Shown here in pieces: positions 51,242 through 59,039 of a stretch of 64,000 nucleotides of DNA. The notes beneath the pieces were generated by a model. The model was not told the DNA's origin and made no database searches. It saw only the letters and a list, made by a program, of their open reading frames with translations. The translations under genes and the position numbers were made by a program. This DNA is from Oscillospiraceae bacterium (lineage in GTDB: Bacteria; Bacillota_A; Clostridia; Oscillospirales; Ruminococcaceae), in NCBI GenBank assembly GCA_004558145.1, contig SFDQ01000002.1, forward strand, positions 376,081 to 440,080, read 5' to 3'. How positions within the stretch are numbered: position 1 is the first letter of the stretch; each line of letters starts with the position of its first letter.

Positions 51242-52205
51242 TTGCTCCTCCTTTGCAGCGGTGGCAGGCTGCCCGGTGGATGCCTCCCAGCTCCACGTCC
51301 GCCGGGCGCTGGGCATAGCAGCGCTCGTCGGCGTAGGGGCAGCGGGGCGCGAAGATGCATCCGGGACACTCCTTGGACATGTCCGGCAGGATGCCGGGGA
51401 TGGACTTGAGGGCCGTCTTTTCGCCGTAGAGTGACGGGAAGGAGGCGATGAGGCCCTGGGTGTAGGGGTGCTGGGGGTTCTTGAGGATGTCCTCCACCGT
51501 GCCGAACTCCATCAGCCGCCCGGCGTAGAGCACCAAAATCTTTTTGCAGCTGGTGGCCACCACCGAGAGGTCGTGGGTGATCATCAGCCGGGTGATGGAC
51601 ATGGTCTTTTCCATCTCCATCAGCTCGTCCAAAATCTGCCCCTGGGTCACCACGTCCAGGGCGGTGGTGGCCTCGTCCATGATGAGCAGCGCCGGGCTGA
51701 ACATGATGCTCAGCGCGATGTTCAGCCGCTGCTGCATGCCGCCGGACAGCTCGAAGGGATACATGTTGTAGATGCGGGGGTTCAGGTTCACCTTTTCGAA
51801 CAGCCCGCAGATGATCTCTTTCATCTGCGCCTTGGCGGCCCGGGGCTCGTGCACCCGGTAGACGTCCTCGAACTGTTCGCCGATAGTGTGGATCTGGCTG
51901 AGGCTGTTCATCGAGCGCTGGAACACCACCGCGATCTCCTTCCAGCGCAGCTTGCGCAGGGTCTTTTCATCGCAGGTGAGCAGGTCGGTGTCGTCGAACC
52001 AGATGTGGCCCTCGGTCTCGCCGATCTTTTCCGGCAGAAGGCGCAGAAGGGCGTGGATCATGGTGGATTTGCCCGAGCCGGACTCGCCGATGATGCCCAG
52101 GCTGTCGCCCGCGTCCACCGAGAAGGAGACGTGATCCACCGCCCGGACCTGCTTTTCCTTGCCGTGGTAGACCACGCTCAGGTCTTCTATGTTCAGTTTG
52201 TTCAT
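51234..52205 (-). CDS. oppD: Oligopeptide ABC transporter ATP-binding protein OppD
   Basis: A 323-residue ABC ATPase. Walker A is GESGSGKSTMI near residue 37, signature ELSGGMQQRLNI near 147, Walker B LLIMDEATTALD near 168, and the C-terminal Cys motif CPGCIFAPRCPYADERC near 285. The start at 52205 is 8 bases after the permease gene. Paired with OppF, as in most peptide importers. Confidence 0.93.
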   Translation of the reverse strand: MNKLNIEDLSVVYHGKEKQVRAVDHVSFSVDAGDSLGIIGESGSGKSTMIHALLRLLPEKIGETEGHIWFDDTDLLTCDEKTLRKLRWKEIAVVFQRSMNSLSQIHTIGEQFEDVYRVHEPRAAKAQMKEIICGLFEKVNLNPRIYNMYPFELSGGMQQRLNIALSIMFSPALLIMDEATTALDVVTQGQILDELMEMEKTMSITRLMITHDLSVVATSCKKILVLYAGRLMEFGTVEDILKNPQHPYTQGLIASFPSLYGEKTALKSIPGILPDMSKECPGCIFAPRCPYADERCYAQRPADVELGGIHRAACHRCKGGANG

Positions 52206-52213
52206 GCCTTTTC

Positions 52214-53065
52214 CTACTTTCTGCTCTGGAGCTTGGGATTCATGGCGTAGTTCAGCCCGTCGCCGATCATGTAGAACACGATGACCACCAGCATGATGGC
52301 AAGGCCGGCGAACAGCGAGATCCACCACCCGTTCACCAGATAGGACTTGCCGGACATGATCATCTGGCCCCAGCTGACCACGTTGGGGTCGCCCAGGCCC
52401 AGAAAGCTCAGGCTGGCCTCGGTGAGGATGGCCTGGGCCACGTTCATGGTGGTGTTGGCGATGATGGGATAGATGCCGTTGGGCACGATGTAGTGGAAGA
52501 GGATGCGCCCCTTGGATTCGCCGATGGTCTGGGCGCTCTTGACGTAGGTGCGCTCTTTCAGCGACATGACCTGGGCGCGCATCATGCGGGCGTTGCTGGG
52601 CCAGCTGGTGAGGGCGATGATGACCATGACGTTGAACATGCTGCTGCCGAACATGGCCACCACGATGAGGATGAGGAAGAAGGACGGGATCATCAAAAAG
52701 ATGTTGGTGACCTCGGTGAGCAGCTTGTCGGCAATGCCGCCGAAGAAGCCCGCCAGCGCACCCAGCACCACGCCGATGGCACCGGACAGGGCCGCCGCGA
52801 TGATGCCGATCTTCAGCGAGGTGCGCCCGCCGTAGAGGATCATGCTCAGCACGTCCTCGCCCATGTAGGTGGTGCCCAGCAGGTGGCCGCCGGTGAGGGG
52901 GGCCACCAGAAGGTCGTCGCTGAGGTAATAGGGGTCATAGGGCGAAAGCACCGGGGCCAGCACCGCCAGCAGCAGGATGACCGCGAAGAACACCAGACCC
53001 CACAAAAGCTTGGGGCTGATGCGCACATAGCCGGCAAAAATGGTGAGAAAGTTTTTCTTTTTCAT
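52214..53065 (-). CDS. oppC: Oligopeptide ABC transporter permease OppC
   Basis: A 283-residue inner-membrane permease with about six spans. The N-terminal OppC segment (LLAVLAPVLSPYDP) is present, and the EAA-type loop is LTEASLSFLGLGDPNVVSWG near residue 215. The ATG at 53065 follows GAGGTG. It lies 10 bases after oppB. Confidence 0.93.
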   Translation of the reverse strand: MKKKNFLTIFAGYVRISPKLLWGLVFFAVILLLAVLAPVLSPYDPYYLSDDLLVAPLTGGHLLGTTYMGEDVLSMILYGGRTSLKIGIIAAALSGAIGVVLGALAGFFGGIADKLLTEVTNIFLMIPSFFLILIVVAMFGSSMFNVMVIIALTSWPSNARMMRAQVMSLKERTYVKSAQTIGESKGRILFHYIVPNGIYPIIANTTMNVAQAILTEASLSFLGLGDPNVVSWGQMIMSGKSYLVNGWWISLFAGLAIMLVVIVFYMIGDGLNYAMNPKLQSRK

Positions 53066-53075
53066 GGCGCGCACC

Positions 53076-54041
53076 TCATTCGTAGTGGATCCGGGGGTCC
53101 AGCTTGGCGTAGACCAGATCCACCAGGATCATCACCGCCGCCACCGACACCGCCAGGATGATGTAAACGCCCATGAGCACGTTGTAGTCACGGTTGCTGA
53201 TGGCGTTGAACATCATGATGCCGATGCCCGGCCAGGAGAACACCGTCTCCACCAGGGTGGAGCCGGACACCACATAGGCCAGGTTGATGCCGAACACGGT
53301 GACCACCGGCAGGATGGCGTTCTTGAGCACATATTTGCGGAAAATCTTGCCCTCGCTCATGCCGGTGATGCGGAAGGTGGTGATGTAGTCGTCGGTGAGC
53401 ACCTGGCACACCGAGGACTTGGTGATGCGGAAGTAGGCCGGGATCTGGATGAGGGTGAGGGTGGCCACCGGCAGCACCATGTGCCGGGCCACGTCCACCA
53501 CCCGGGCAAAGCCGGTGGCGCCAAGGCGCATGTCATACATGCCCTGGGTGGGCAGCCAGCCCAGCTTGGAGGCAAACACCAGAATGAGCATCATGCCCAG
53601 CCAGAAGGAGGGCATGGAGTTGCAGATGTAGGCCCCGGTGGAGAAGGTGCGGTCGGCGATGCCGCCGGTGCGCTGGCCGGCCACAAGGCCCAGGGAGGTG
53701 CCCAGCACGAAGGCCAGCACCGCGCTGGTGCCCGACAGCAGCAGCGACGCGCCGAAGCGCTCGCCGATGAGGGACACCACCGAGGCGTTGTTGTAGTAAG
53801 ACTCGCCCAGATCGCCCCGCACCAGGCGGCTCAGGTAGGTGATGAACTGCACCGGGATGGGCTTGTCCAGGTTGTATTTGGCGGTGATGGCCGCCTTGAA
53901 CTCCTCGCTGGGGTTATCGAAGCCCGCCATGATGGTGGCGGGGTCGCCCGGCGCCAGCCGGATGATGACGAAGTTCAGGCCCACCACCACCAGCACCACG
54001 ATGAGCGCGGTGAAGATGCGCTTGATGAAATATTTTCCCAT
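53076..54041 (-). CDS. oppB: Oligopeptide ABC transporter permease OppB
   Basis: A 321-residue permease with about six spans. It begins FIKRIFTALIVVLVVVGLNF, has RLAPGDPATIM near residue 30 (typical OppB) and a loop TLVETVFSWPGIGIMMFNAI near residue 270. Separated from oppA by 89 bases that contain a strong hairpin. Confidence 0.94.
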   Translation of the reverse strand: MGKYFIKRIFTALIVVLVVVGLNFVIIRLAPGDPATIMAGFDNPSEEFKAAITAKYNLDKPIPVQFITYLSRLVRGDLGESYYNNASVVSLIGERFGASLLLSGTSAVLAFVLGTSLGLVAGQRTGGIADRTFSTGAYICNSMPSFWLGMMLILVFASKLGWLPTQGMYDMRLGATGFARVVDVARHMVLPVATLTLIQIPAYFRITKSSVCQVLTDDYITTFRITGMSEGKIFRKYVLKNAILPVVTVFGINLAYVVSGSTLVETVFSWPGIGIMMFNAISNRDYNVLMGVYIILAVSVAAVMILVDLVYAKLDPRIHYE

Positions 54042-54059
54042 GGCTTTTCCCCTTGTGAA

Positions 54060-54120
54060 AAAGGGAGCATATGAGCCGGAGCGCCGTGTGAAACGGCGCT
54101 CCGGCCTTTGTGCTCCCTTT
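54060..54120 (-). terminator. Two-tier hairpin between oppA and oppB
   Basis: Outer arms AAAGGGAGCA/TGCTCCCTTT (54060-54069 with 54111-54120) enclose a perfect 13-bp stem (54075-54087 with 54093-54105). The minus-strand RNA continues with U residues. Placed inside the operon, it probably lowers read-through or shields the 3' end of oppA mRNA. Confidence 0.85.
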
Positions 54121-54130
54121 CGGTTTACAC

Positions 54131-55720
54131 TTACTTGTTGATGGTCACCTTGCTGAAGTTGTAGGCGTTGATGTCATCCACATCGGTGTCGATGTAGGGC
54201 AGGCCCGAGATGTAGGAGGGGCAGGCGTAGTAGCCGGCGTACTCCACCAGGGGCAGGATGGGCAGATCCTGGCTGAGGATGGTCTGCACTTCCTTGTAGT
54301 ACTCGCCGCGCTGGGTCTCGTCGGTGATGACGCGGGCCTTGGCCAGCAGGTCGTCCACTTCGGTGTTGGAGTAGAAGGAGACGTTCAGGCCGCCGCCGGT
54401 GCCCACGCGGTTGGTCATGTTGTCGGGGTCGGGGCCCTGGAAGCCGGCCATCATGCACATGTCATAGTTGCCGGCAAAGACCTTCTCCACCCAGGCGCCT
54501 TCTTCCAGCTCCTCGATGGTGGCGTCGATGCCGATGGCAGCCAGCTGGCTCTTGATGACCTTGGCGCAGTCGGCGTAGGTGCCGCCGGTGAACACCAGGA
54601 AGGACAGGTGCAGGTAGTAGCCGTCGGCGTCCTTGGTGTAGCCGGCGTCCTCCAACAGCTGGATGGCGCCCTCCACATCCTGCTCGCCGATGTCGGCATC
54701 GGCGTTGTAGGCCCAGTCAAGGAAGGGCGGATAGAAGCCGTAGGCGGGAGCCTGCAGGCCGTTGGTGCCCTTGGTGGAGATCTCCTCCCGGTCCAGAGCC
54801 TTGGCCACGGCCTGACGCACGGCCAGGTCAGAGGTGTACTCGCCGTTCATGTTGAAGCACAGCTGGAAGCGGCGGCCGGCGGACAGGCAGCCCACCTTGT
54901 AGTTGGAGTCGGCTTCCAGAGCGGCCACGCTGGAGGCGGGCACGTCGGTCAGATAGTCCAGCTCGCCGTTCATGAATGCCTGATAGGCGGTGTCGGTGTC
55001 GGTGCTGATGACGTAGATGACCTTGTCGATGGAGGGCTCGCCGCCGAAGTAGTCGGGGTTCTTCTCCAGGGTGATGCTCACGCCGCTCTGCTCGCTGACG
55101 AACTTGAAGGGGCCGGTGCCCACGGGCGCGGTGGTGGCGGCGGCGCAGGTGGTCCAATCCTCGTCGGTGTCGAACAGGTGCTGGGGCAGGATGCTGTTGT
55201 TGTACCATGCCAGGCTGGACAGGAAGGGCGCGCTGGGCTCCTTCAGGGTGATGACGAAGGTGTTGTCATCGGGGCACTCCATGGTGTCCACCACGGCCAG
55301 ATCGCCGGCCAGATAGCCGTTCTCCTCAATGATCTTTTCGTAGGTGAACTTCACGTCCGCGGAGGTGAAGGGCTCGCCGTCGTGCCACTTCACGCCCTCG
55401 CGCAGGTGGAAGGTGTAGGTGAGGTTGTCCTCCGAGATCTCCCAGCTCTCGGCCAGATCGGGGATGATCTCTTCGTTGTTGTTCAGCGTCAGCAGGCCGC
55501 TGTACAGGTTGCAGGCCACGTGATAGGCATAGTCGTCGGTGTTGGCGTCCGGGTTGAAGCTGGTGGGGTCGCCGCCCAGGCCGACCAGCAGCACCTTCTC
55601 CCCGCCCGCTTCGGACGCGCCGGTGCTGGCCGTGCCGGAGCCGGTCGTGCCGCCGCCGCAGGCCGCCAGGCTCAGCGCCATGACCGCGGCCATCAGCATT
55701 GATAACACTTTCTTTTTCAT
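54131..55720 (-). CDS. oppA: Oligopeptide ABC transporter substrate-binding lipoprotein OppA
   Basis: A 529-residue family 5 extracellular solute-binding protein that captures peptides for import. Signal peptide MKKKVLSMLMAAVMALSLAAC with lipobox LAAC near residue 19, then a Gly/Ser/Thr linker. The family signature appears as LAESWEISEDNLTYTFHLRE near residue 90, followed by GVKWHDGEPFTSADVKF. Full length. First gene of oppA-B-C-D-F-M14-TetR. Confidence 0.95.
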   Translation of the reverse strand: MKKKVLSMLMAAVMALSLAACGGGTTGSGTASTGASEAGGEKVLLVGLGGDPTSFNPDANTDDYAYHVACNLYSGLLTLNNNEEIIPDLAESWEISEDNLTYTFHLREGVKWHDGEPFTSADVKFTYEKIIEENGYLAGDLAVVDTMECPDDNTFVITLKEPSAPFLSSLAWYNNSILPQHLFDTDEDWTTCAAATTAPVGTGPFKFVSEQSGVSITLEKNPDYFGGEPSIDKVIYVISTDTDTAYQAFMNGELDYLTDVPASSVAALEADSNYKVGCLSAGRRFQLCFNMNGEYTSDLAVRQAVAKALDREEISTKGTNGLQAPAYGFYPPFLDWAYNADADIGEQDVEGAIQLLEDAGYTKDADGYYLHLSFLVFTGGTYADCAKVIKSQLAAIGIDATIEELEEGAWVEKVFAGNYDMCMMAGFQGPDPDNMTNRVGTGGGLNVSFYSNTEVDDLLAKARVITDETQRGEYYKEVQTILSQDLPILPLVEYAGYYACPSYISGLPYIDTDVDDINAYNFSKVTINK

Positions 55721-55767
55721 GATGATTCCCCTCTCTATTGAATTTTTGCCTCGCAAGAAAGCAATCA

Positions 55768-55787
55768 ATTACACAACATCGTGCAAT
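55768..55787. promoter_or_regulatory. Possible operator at the oppA start region
   Basis: Inverted symmetry ATT-N-CAC-N6-GTG-N-AAT lies just downstream of the predicted oppA transcription start. A TetR-type repressor site is one explanation; the symmetry is modest. Confidence 0.4.
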
Positions 55788-55796
55788 CATGTTTGC

Positions 55797-55825
55797 ATTT
55801 TATCAATTTAACTCGGTAAAGTCAA
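55797..55825 (-). promoter_or_regulatory. Promoter of the opp operon
   Basis: TTGACT (55820-55825) and TAAAAT (55797-55802) on the minus strand, spacer 17, in an AT-rich stretch. The 315-base gap 55721-56035 otherwise holds only the features listed here. Confidence 0.75.
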
Positions 55826-55899
55826 CAGGAAATCGCAGGTTTTTACAAAAAAATTCAAAAAAGGTCATTTCGTCCGTTTTGAAAGCGCTGGCCAAACAG

Positions 55900-55938
55900 G
55901 CCGCAAACCATCTGCCGGAGCGGGTTTGCGGCATTTTT
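55900..55938 (+). terminator. Orphan + strand terminator in the divergent oppA/C69 gap
   Basis: GCCGCAAACC (55900-55909) pairs with GGTTTGCGGC (55923-55932), followed by ATTTTT on the + strand. No + strand gene lies upstream. Confidence 0.6.
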
Positions 55939-55956
55939 CGTGCGGGCGGCAGGGCC

Positions 55957-55985
55957 TTGCCCCCTTGCGCCGCAAAGCGTATAAT
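55957..55985 (+). promoter_or_regulatory. Promoter of the C69 peptidase operon
   Basis: TTGCCC (55957-55962) and perfect TATAAT (55980-55985), spacer 17, 50 bases before the start codon. Confidence 0.75.
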
Positions 55986-56035
55986 GAAGAAAAAATATGC
56001 GCCGCCGACCGCGCGGCGCAAGGGAGGGACCGTTC

Positions 56036-57262
56036 ATGTGCGATACCCTGGGCCGGGTGGTGAACGAGGGGCTGGCTCTGTTTGCAAAAAACAGCGACCG
56101 CAGCCCCAACGAACCCCAGGTCATCGAATACCGGCCTGCCCGGGACCACCGGGAAAAGGAGCTGCGGGTCACTTACCTGACCATTGAGCAGGCGCCCCAC
56201 ACCTACGCAACCCTGCTCAGCCGCCCCGCCTGGATGTGGGGCGCGGAGATGGGCGTGAACGAGCACGGGGTGTGCATCGGCAACGAGGCGGTGTTCACCA
56301 AGGGCCGCTACGCCTCCGCCGGCCTCACCGGCATGGACCTGGTGCGCCTCGCGCTGGAGCGCTCGGCCAGCGCCGGGCAGGCGGCCGAGCTCATCCCCCG
56401 GCTGCTGGAGCAGTACGGCCAGGGAGGCGACTGCGGCTATGACCACAGCTTTTTCTACGACAACGCCTTCCTCATCCTGGACCGCCGGGAGGTCTGGCTG
56501 GTGGAGACGGCGGGCAAAAAGTGGGTCCGCCGCAAGGTGAGCGCGGGCAGCATCTCCAACCGCCTTTCCATCGGCGCGGAGGGCGATGAATACAGCACCG
56601 GCGCGCCCTTCGATTTTGCCGGGCGCTTCCGCGAGCCGGTCTACTCCCATTTTTCCGGCTCGAAGCAGCGCCTTGCCCAGACCGCGCCCCTGGCCGCGAA
56701 GGCCGAAAGCGCGGCGGACATGATGGCCGCCCTGCGCACCCACCGGGCGGGTTCTTCCCCGCTGACCAAGGGCGACGTGGCCAGCGTCTGCATGCACGCC
56801 GGCGGCCTTGTGGGCGACCACACCACCTCCTCCATGGTGGTGGAACTGGGCGAGCGCGTCACCGTCTGGCTCACCGGCAGCTCCACCCCCTGCCTCTCCC
56901 TCTTTGTGCCCTGGGAGTTCGGGGCCGAGCCTCAGGCCCCGGTGTTCGCCGCAGGCCGGGCGGAAGAGGCCGCCCGCTGGTGGCGGCAGCGGGAAGCCTT
57001 TGCCCGCGCCTGGGTGGGCCGCACCCCGCCGCCGGAGTTTTACGCCGAACGGAACGCCCTGGAAGCGAGCTGGCTGACCCTGCCCGCTGGGGAGGAGCGG
57101 ACCCGCCGCGCCGGGGAGGAGGCTGCGGCCTTCTTCGCGAAGTGGGCCCCCGCGGCAGAGCAGGCGGGCCCCCGCCGGGGCGCGGGGCGCTTTTTGCGCT
57201 ATTGGGAAAACAAAGACCGGGCGCTGGCACAGCCGGAGCGCCCGGTGGTGAGCGGCGGCTGA
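56036..57262 (+). CDS. C69 family dipeptidase (secernin-like, Ntn hydrolase)
   Basis: A 408-residue N-terminal nucleophile hydrolase. It starts MCDTLGRVV, so removal of Met exposes Cys2 as catalytic nucleophile; ALFAKNSDRSPNEPQVI near residue 13 and GVNEHGVCIGNEAVFTK near residue 73 are family marks. I chose the ATG at 56036 because it places this Cys at position 2 and follows GGGAGGG. The C-terminal 110 residues (RAEEAARWWRQREAF onward) form a helical extension. Followed after 18 bases by a DUF6506 gene. Confidence 0.9.
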   Translation: MCDTLGRVVNEGLALFAKNSDRSPNEPQVIEYRPARDHREKELRVTYLTIEQAPHTYATLLSRPAWMWGAEMGVNEHGVCIGNEAVFTKGRYASAGLTGMDLVRLALERSASAGQAAELIPRLLEQYGQGGDCGYDHSFFYDNAFLILDRREVWLVETAGKKWVRRKVSAGSISNRLSIGAEGDEYSTGAPFDFAGRFREPVYSHFSGSKQRLAQTAPLAAKAESAADMMAALRTHRAGSSPLTKGDVASVCMHAGGLVGDHTTSSMVVELGERVTVWLTGSSTPCLSLFVPWEFGAEPQAPVFAAGRAEEAARWWRQREAFARAWVGRTPPPEFYAERNALEASWLTLPAGEERTRRAGEEAAAFFAKWAPAAEQAGPRRGAGRFLRYWENKDRALAQPERPVVSGG

Positions 57263-57280
57263 GCCGCGGGAGGTAACGGG

Positions 57281-57565
57281 ATGACCTTTGCATTCATCAT
57301 CATGGGAGACTTCGACCCCCGGCAGGACCGGGCGGCCATCCACGGCGGCAGTGCCCGCATGGTGGGCGTTGCGGACCTGGAACAGGCCTGCGAGGCCGCG
57401 CGGGAGCTCTGCGCGGCGGGGGTGGAGTGCATCGAACTGTGCGGCGCTTTTGGCGAAGAGGGCGCCCGCCGCGTCATCGAGGCCACCGGCGGCAAAGTGC
57501 CGGTGGGCTATGTGACCCATCTGCCCCAGCAGGACGCGCTGTACGCTTCTGTGTTCGGGCATTGA
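57281..57565 (+). CDS. DUF6506 family small protein
   Basis: A 94-residue alpha/beta protein. AFIIMGDFDPRQDRAAI at the N-terminus and GVECIELCGAFGEEGARRVIEATGG near residue 50 resemble small proteins I know as DUF6506; no activity is established. It starts at an ATG after GGGAGG, between the C69 gene and the acetyltransferase, in the same probable operon. Confidence 0.7.
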   Translation: MTFAFIIMGDFDPRQDRAAIHGGSARMVGVADLEQACEAARELCAAGVECIELCGAFGEEGARRVIEATGGKVPVGYVTHLPQQDALYASVFGH

Positions 57566-57590
57566 GCAAAACAAGGGAGGACAAGTGAAC

Positions 57591-58073
57591 ATGAACAGCG
57601 CGCCTGATTTTCGGTATGCACGGCGGGAGGACACGCCCCTCATCCTGCAATTCATCAAGGAGCTTGCCAACTACGAAAAGATGCTGGACGAGGTGGTGGC
57701 CGACGAGGCCACGCTGGAGGAATGGCTTTTCGACAAACAGAAGGCGGAGGTCATCTTTGTGATGGCCGATGGCACGGAGGCGGGCTTTGCCCTCTTCTTC
57801 CACAACTTCTCCACCTTCCTGGGCCGGGCGGGGCTTTATCTCGAGGACCTGTATGTGAAGCCGGAATACCGGGGCCAGGGCTACGGCAAAGCCATCCTGA
57901 AAAAGCTGGCGCAGATCGCCGTGGAGCGGGGCTGCGGGAGGCTGGAATGGTGGTGCCTGGACTGGAACCGGCCCAGCATCGACTTCTATCTCTCGCTGGG
58001 CGCAGAGCCCATGTCCGACTGGACGGTGTACCGCATCGCCGGCGACACCCTCTCCGCCCTGGCAAAAGACTGA
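57591..58073 (+). CDS. GNAT family N-acetyltransferase (SSAT-like)
   Basis: A 160-residue acetyl-CoA-dependent N-acetyltransferase. The acetyl-CoA loop is YRGQGYGKAILKKLAQIA near residue 95, and RLEWWCLDWNRPSIDFYLSL near 120 resembles the spermidine/diamine acetyltransferase group. The ATG at 57591 is 10 bases after GGGAGG; a GTG six bases earlier is the alternative. Substrate uncertain. Confidence 0.88.
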   Translation: MNSAPDFRYARREDTPLILQFIKELANYEKMLDEVVADEATLEEWLFDKQKAEVIFVMADGTEAGFALFFHNFSTFLGRAGLYLEDLYVKPEYRGQGYGKAILKKLAQIAVERGCGRLEWWCLDWNRPSIDFYLSLGAEPMSDWTVYRIAGDTLSALAKD

Positions 58074-58082
58074 AAAACGCGC

Positions 58083-58121
58083 GCAGGCCCAGGAGCCGAT
58101 GGCTCCGGGGCCTGCTTTTTT
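58083..58121. terminator. Terminator between convergent genes
   Basis: GCAGGCCC..GGAGCC pairs with GGCTCC..GGGCCTGC around a GAT loop, followed by six T. It ends the C69-DUF6506-GNAT transcript and lies next to the aldo/keto reductase stop. Confidence 0.9.
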
Positions 58122-58129
58122 GCTTTGAT

Positions 58130-58930
58130 TCAAAACCAGCCGAACAGGGAGCGCCCCTCGTCCAGGGCAGCGATGGCGCGGCGCTCTTCGTCGGTGAGGG
58201 AAAAGTCGAAGATGTCCAGGTTCTCCCGCAGCCGCTCCCGATGGGCGGACTTGGGCAGCACCGGGATGCCGTTCTCCACCAGATAGCGCAGGGCCGTCTG
58301 GGCGGCGGTCTTGCCGTGGCGGCGGCCCGCCTCGGCCAGCACCGGCTCGGCGAAGATGTTCCTCCGCCCCTCGGTGAAGGAGGCCCAGGCCTGCATCCGC
58401 GTGCCCTTTTCCTCCAGCAGCTTTTTCAGCGCCAGCTGCGGGTGATACACATGGGACTCCACCTGGTCCACCGCCGGCGTGACCCGGCAGTGTTTGAGAA
58501 AGCCCAGATACTCCTCCCCGCTGAAGTTGGAAAGGCCCACCGCCCGCACCAGCCCCGCCGCGCAGGCCTCTTCCATCGCCAGATACATCTCCGGCGCGGC
58601 CTCGTAGGGCTCGTGGATGAGCAAAAGGTCGATGTAGTCGGTCTGCAGCGCCTCCAGCGAGCGGGCGATGTCCTCCTTCGCCTTCCGGTAGCCGGCGCTG
58701 GGGGTGAACAGCTTGGTGGTGATAAAGACTTCCCGCCGGGGCAGGCCGCTCTTTTTCACGGCGCTGCCCACGATGTCCTCGTTCTCATACATGCGGGCGG
58801 TGTCCAGCAGACGGTAGCCCAGTTCCAGCGCGTCCAGAATGGCCCGCTCCCCCACCTGGCCCCGCAGCTGCCAGGTGCCCAGACCCACCATGGGCATGGG
58901 CGCGCCGTTGTTCAGTGTGATGTGCTCCAT
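58130..58930 (-). CDS. Aldo/keto reductase
   Basis: A 266-residue NADPH-dependent TIM-barrel reductase. The catalytic tetrad is visible: Asp and Tyr in DTARMYENE near residue 43, Lys in FITTKLFTPS near 70 and His in LLLIHEPYEA near 103. The C-terminal LPKSAHRERLRENLDIF binds the cofactor phosphate. Resembles the 2,5-diketo-gluconate/prostaglandin-F synthase-like branch. Monocistronic. Confidence 0.93.
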   Translation of the reverse strand: MEHITLNNGAPMPMVGLGTWQLRGQVGERAILDALELGYRLLDTARMYENEDIVGSAVKKSGLPRREVFITTKLFTPSAGYRKAKEDIARSLEALQTDYIDLLLIHEPYEAAPEMYLAMEEACAAGLVRAVGLSNFSGEEYLGFLKHCRVTPAVDQVESHVYHPQLALKKLLEEKGTRMQAWASFTEGRRNIFAEPVLAEAGRRHGKTAAQTALRYLVENGIPVLPKSAHRERLRENLDIFDFSLTDEERRAIAALDEGRSLFGWF

Positions 58931-58985
58931 GCGTCTCTCCCCATTCCGGGGGCGCTGCCGCCCTCCGTGCTTCTTTCATTATACC

Positions 58986-59017
58986 AAAAAAGCCGCAGGA
59001 AGACCTGCGGCTTTTTT
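58986..59017 (-). terminator. Terminator of the redox operon
   Basis: A 14-bp stem AAAAAAGCCGCAGG/CCTGCGGCTTTTTT with a 4-base loop. It ends the 62362-59040 transcript and is symmetrical enough to act in both directions. Confidence 0.9.
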
Positions 59018-59039
59018 CCGATGCCGTTTCGCGCCGGGC

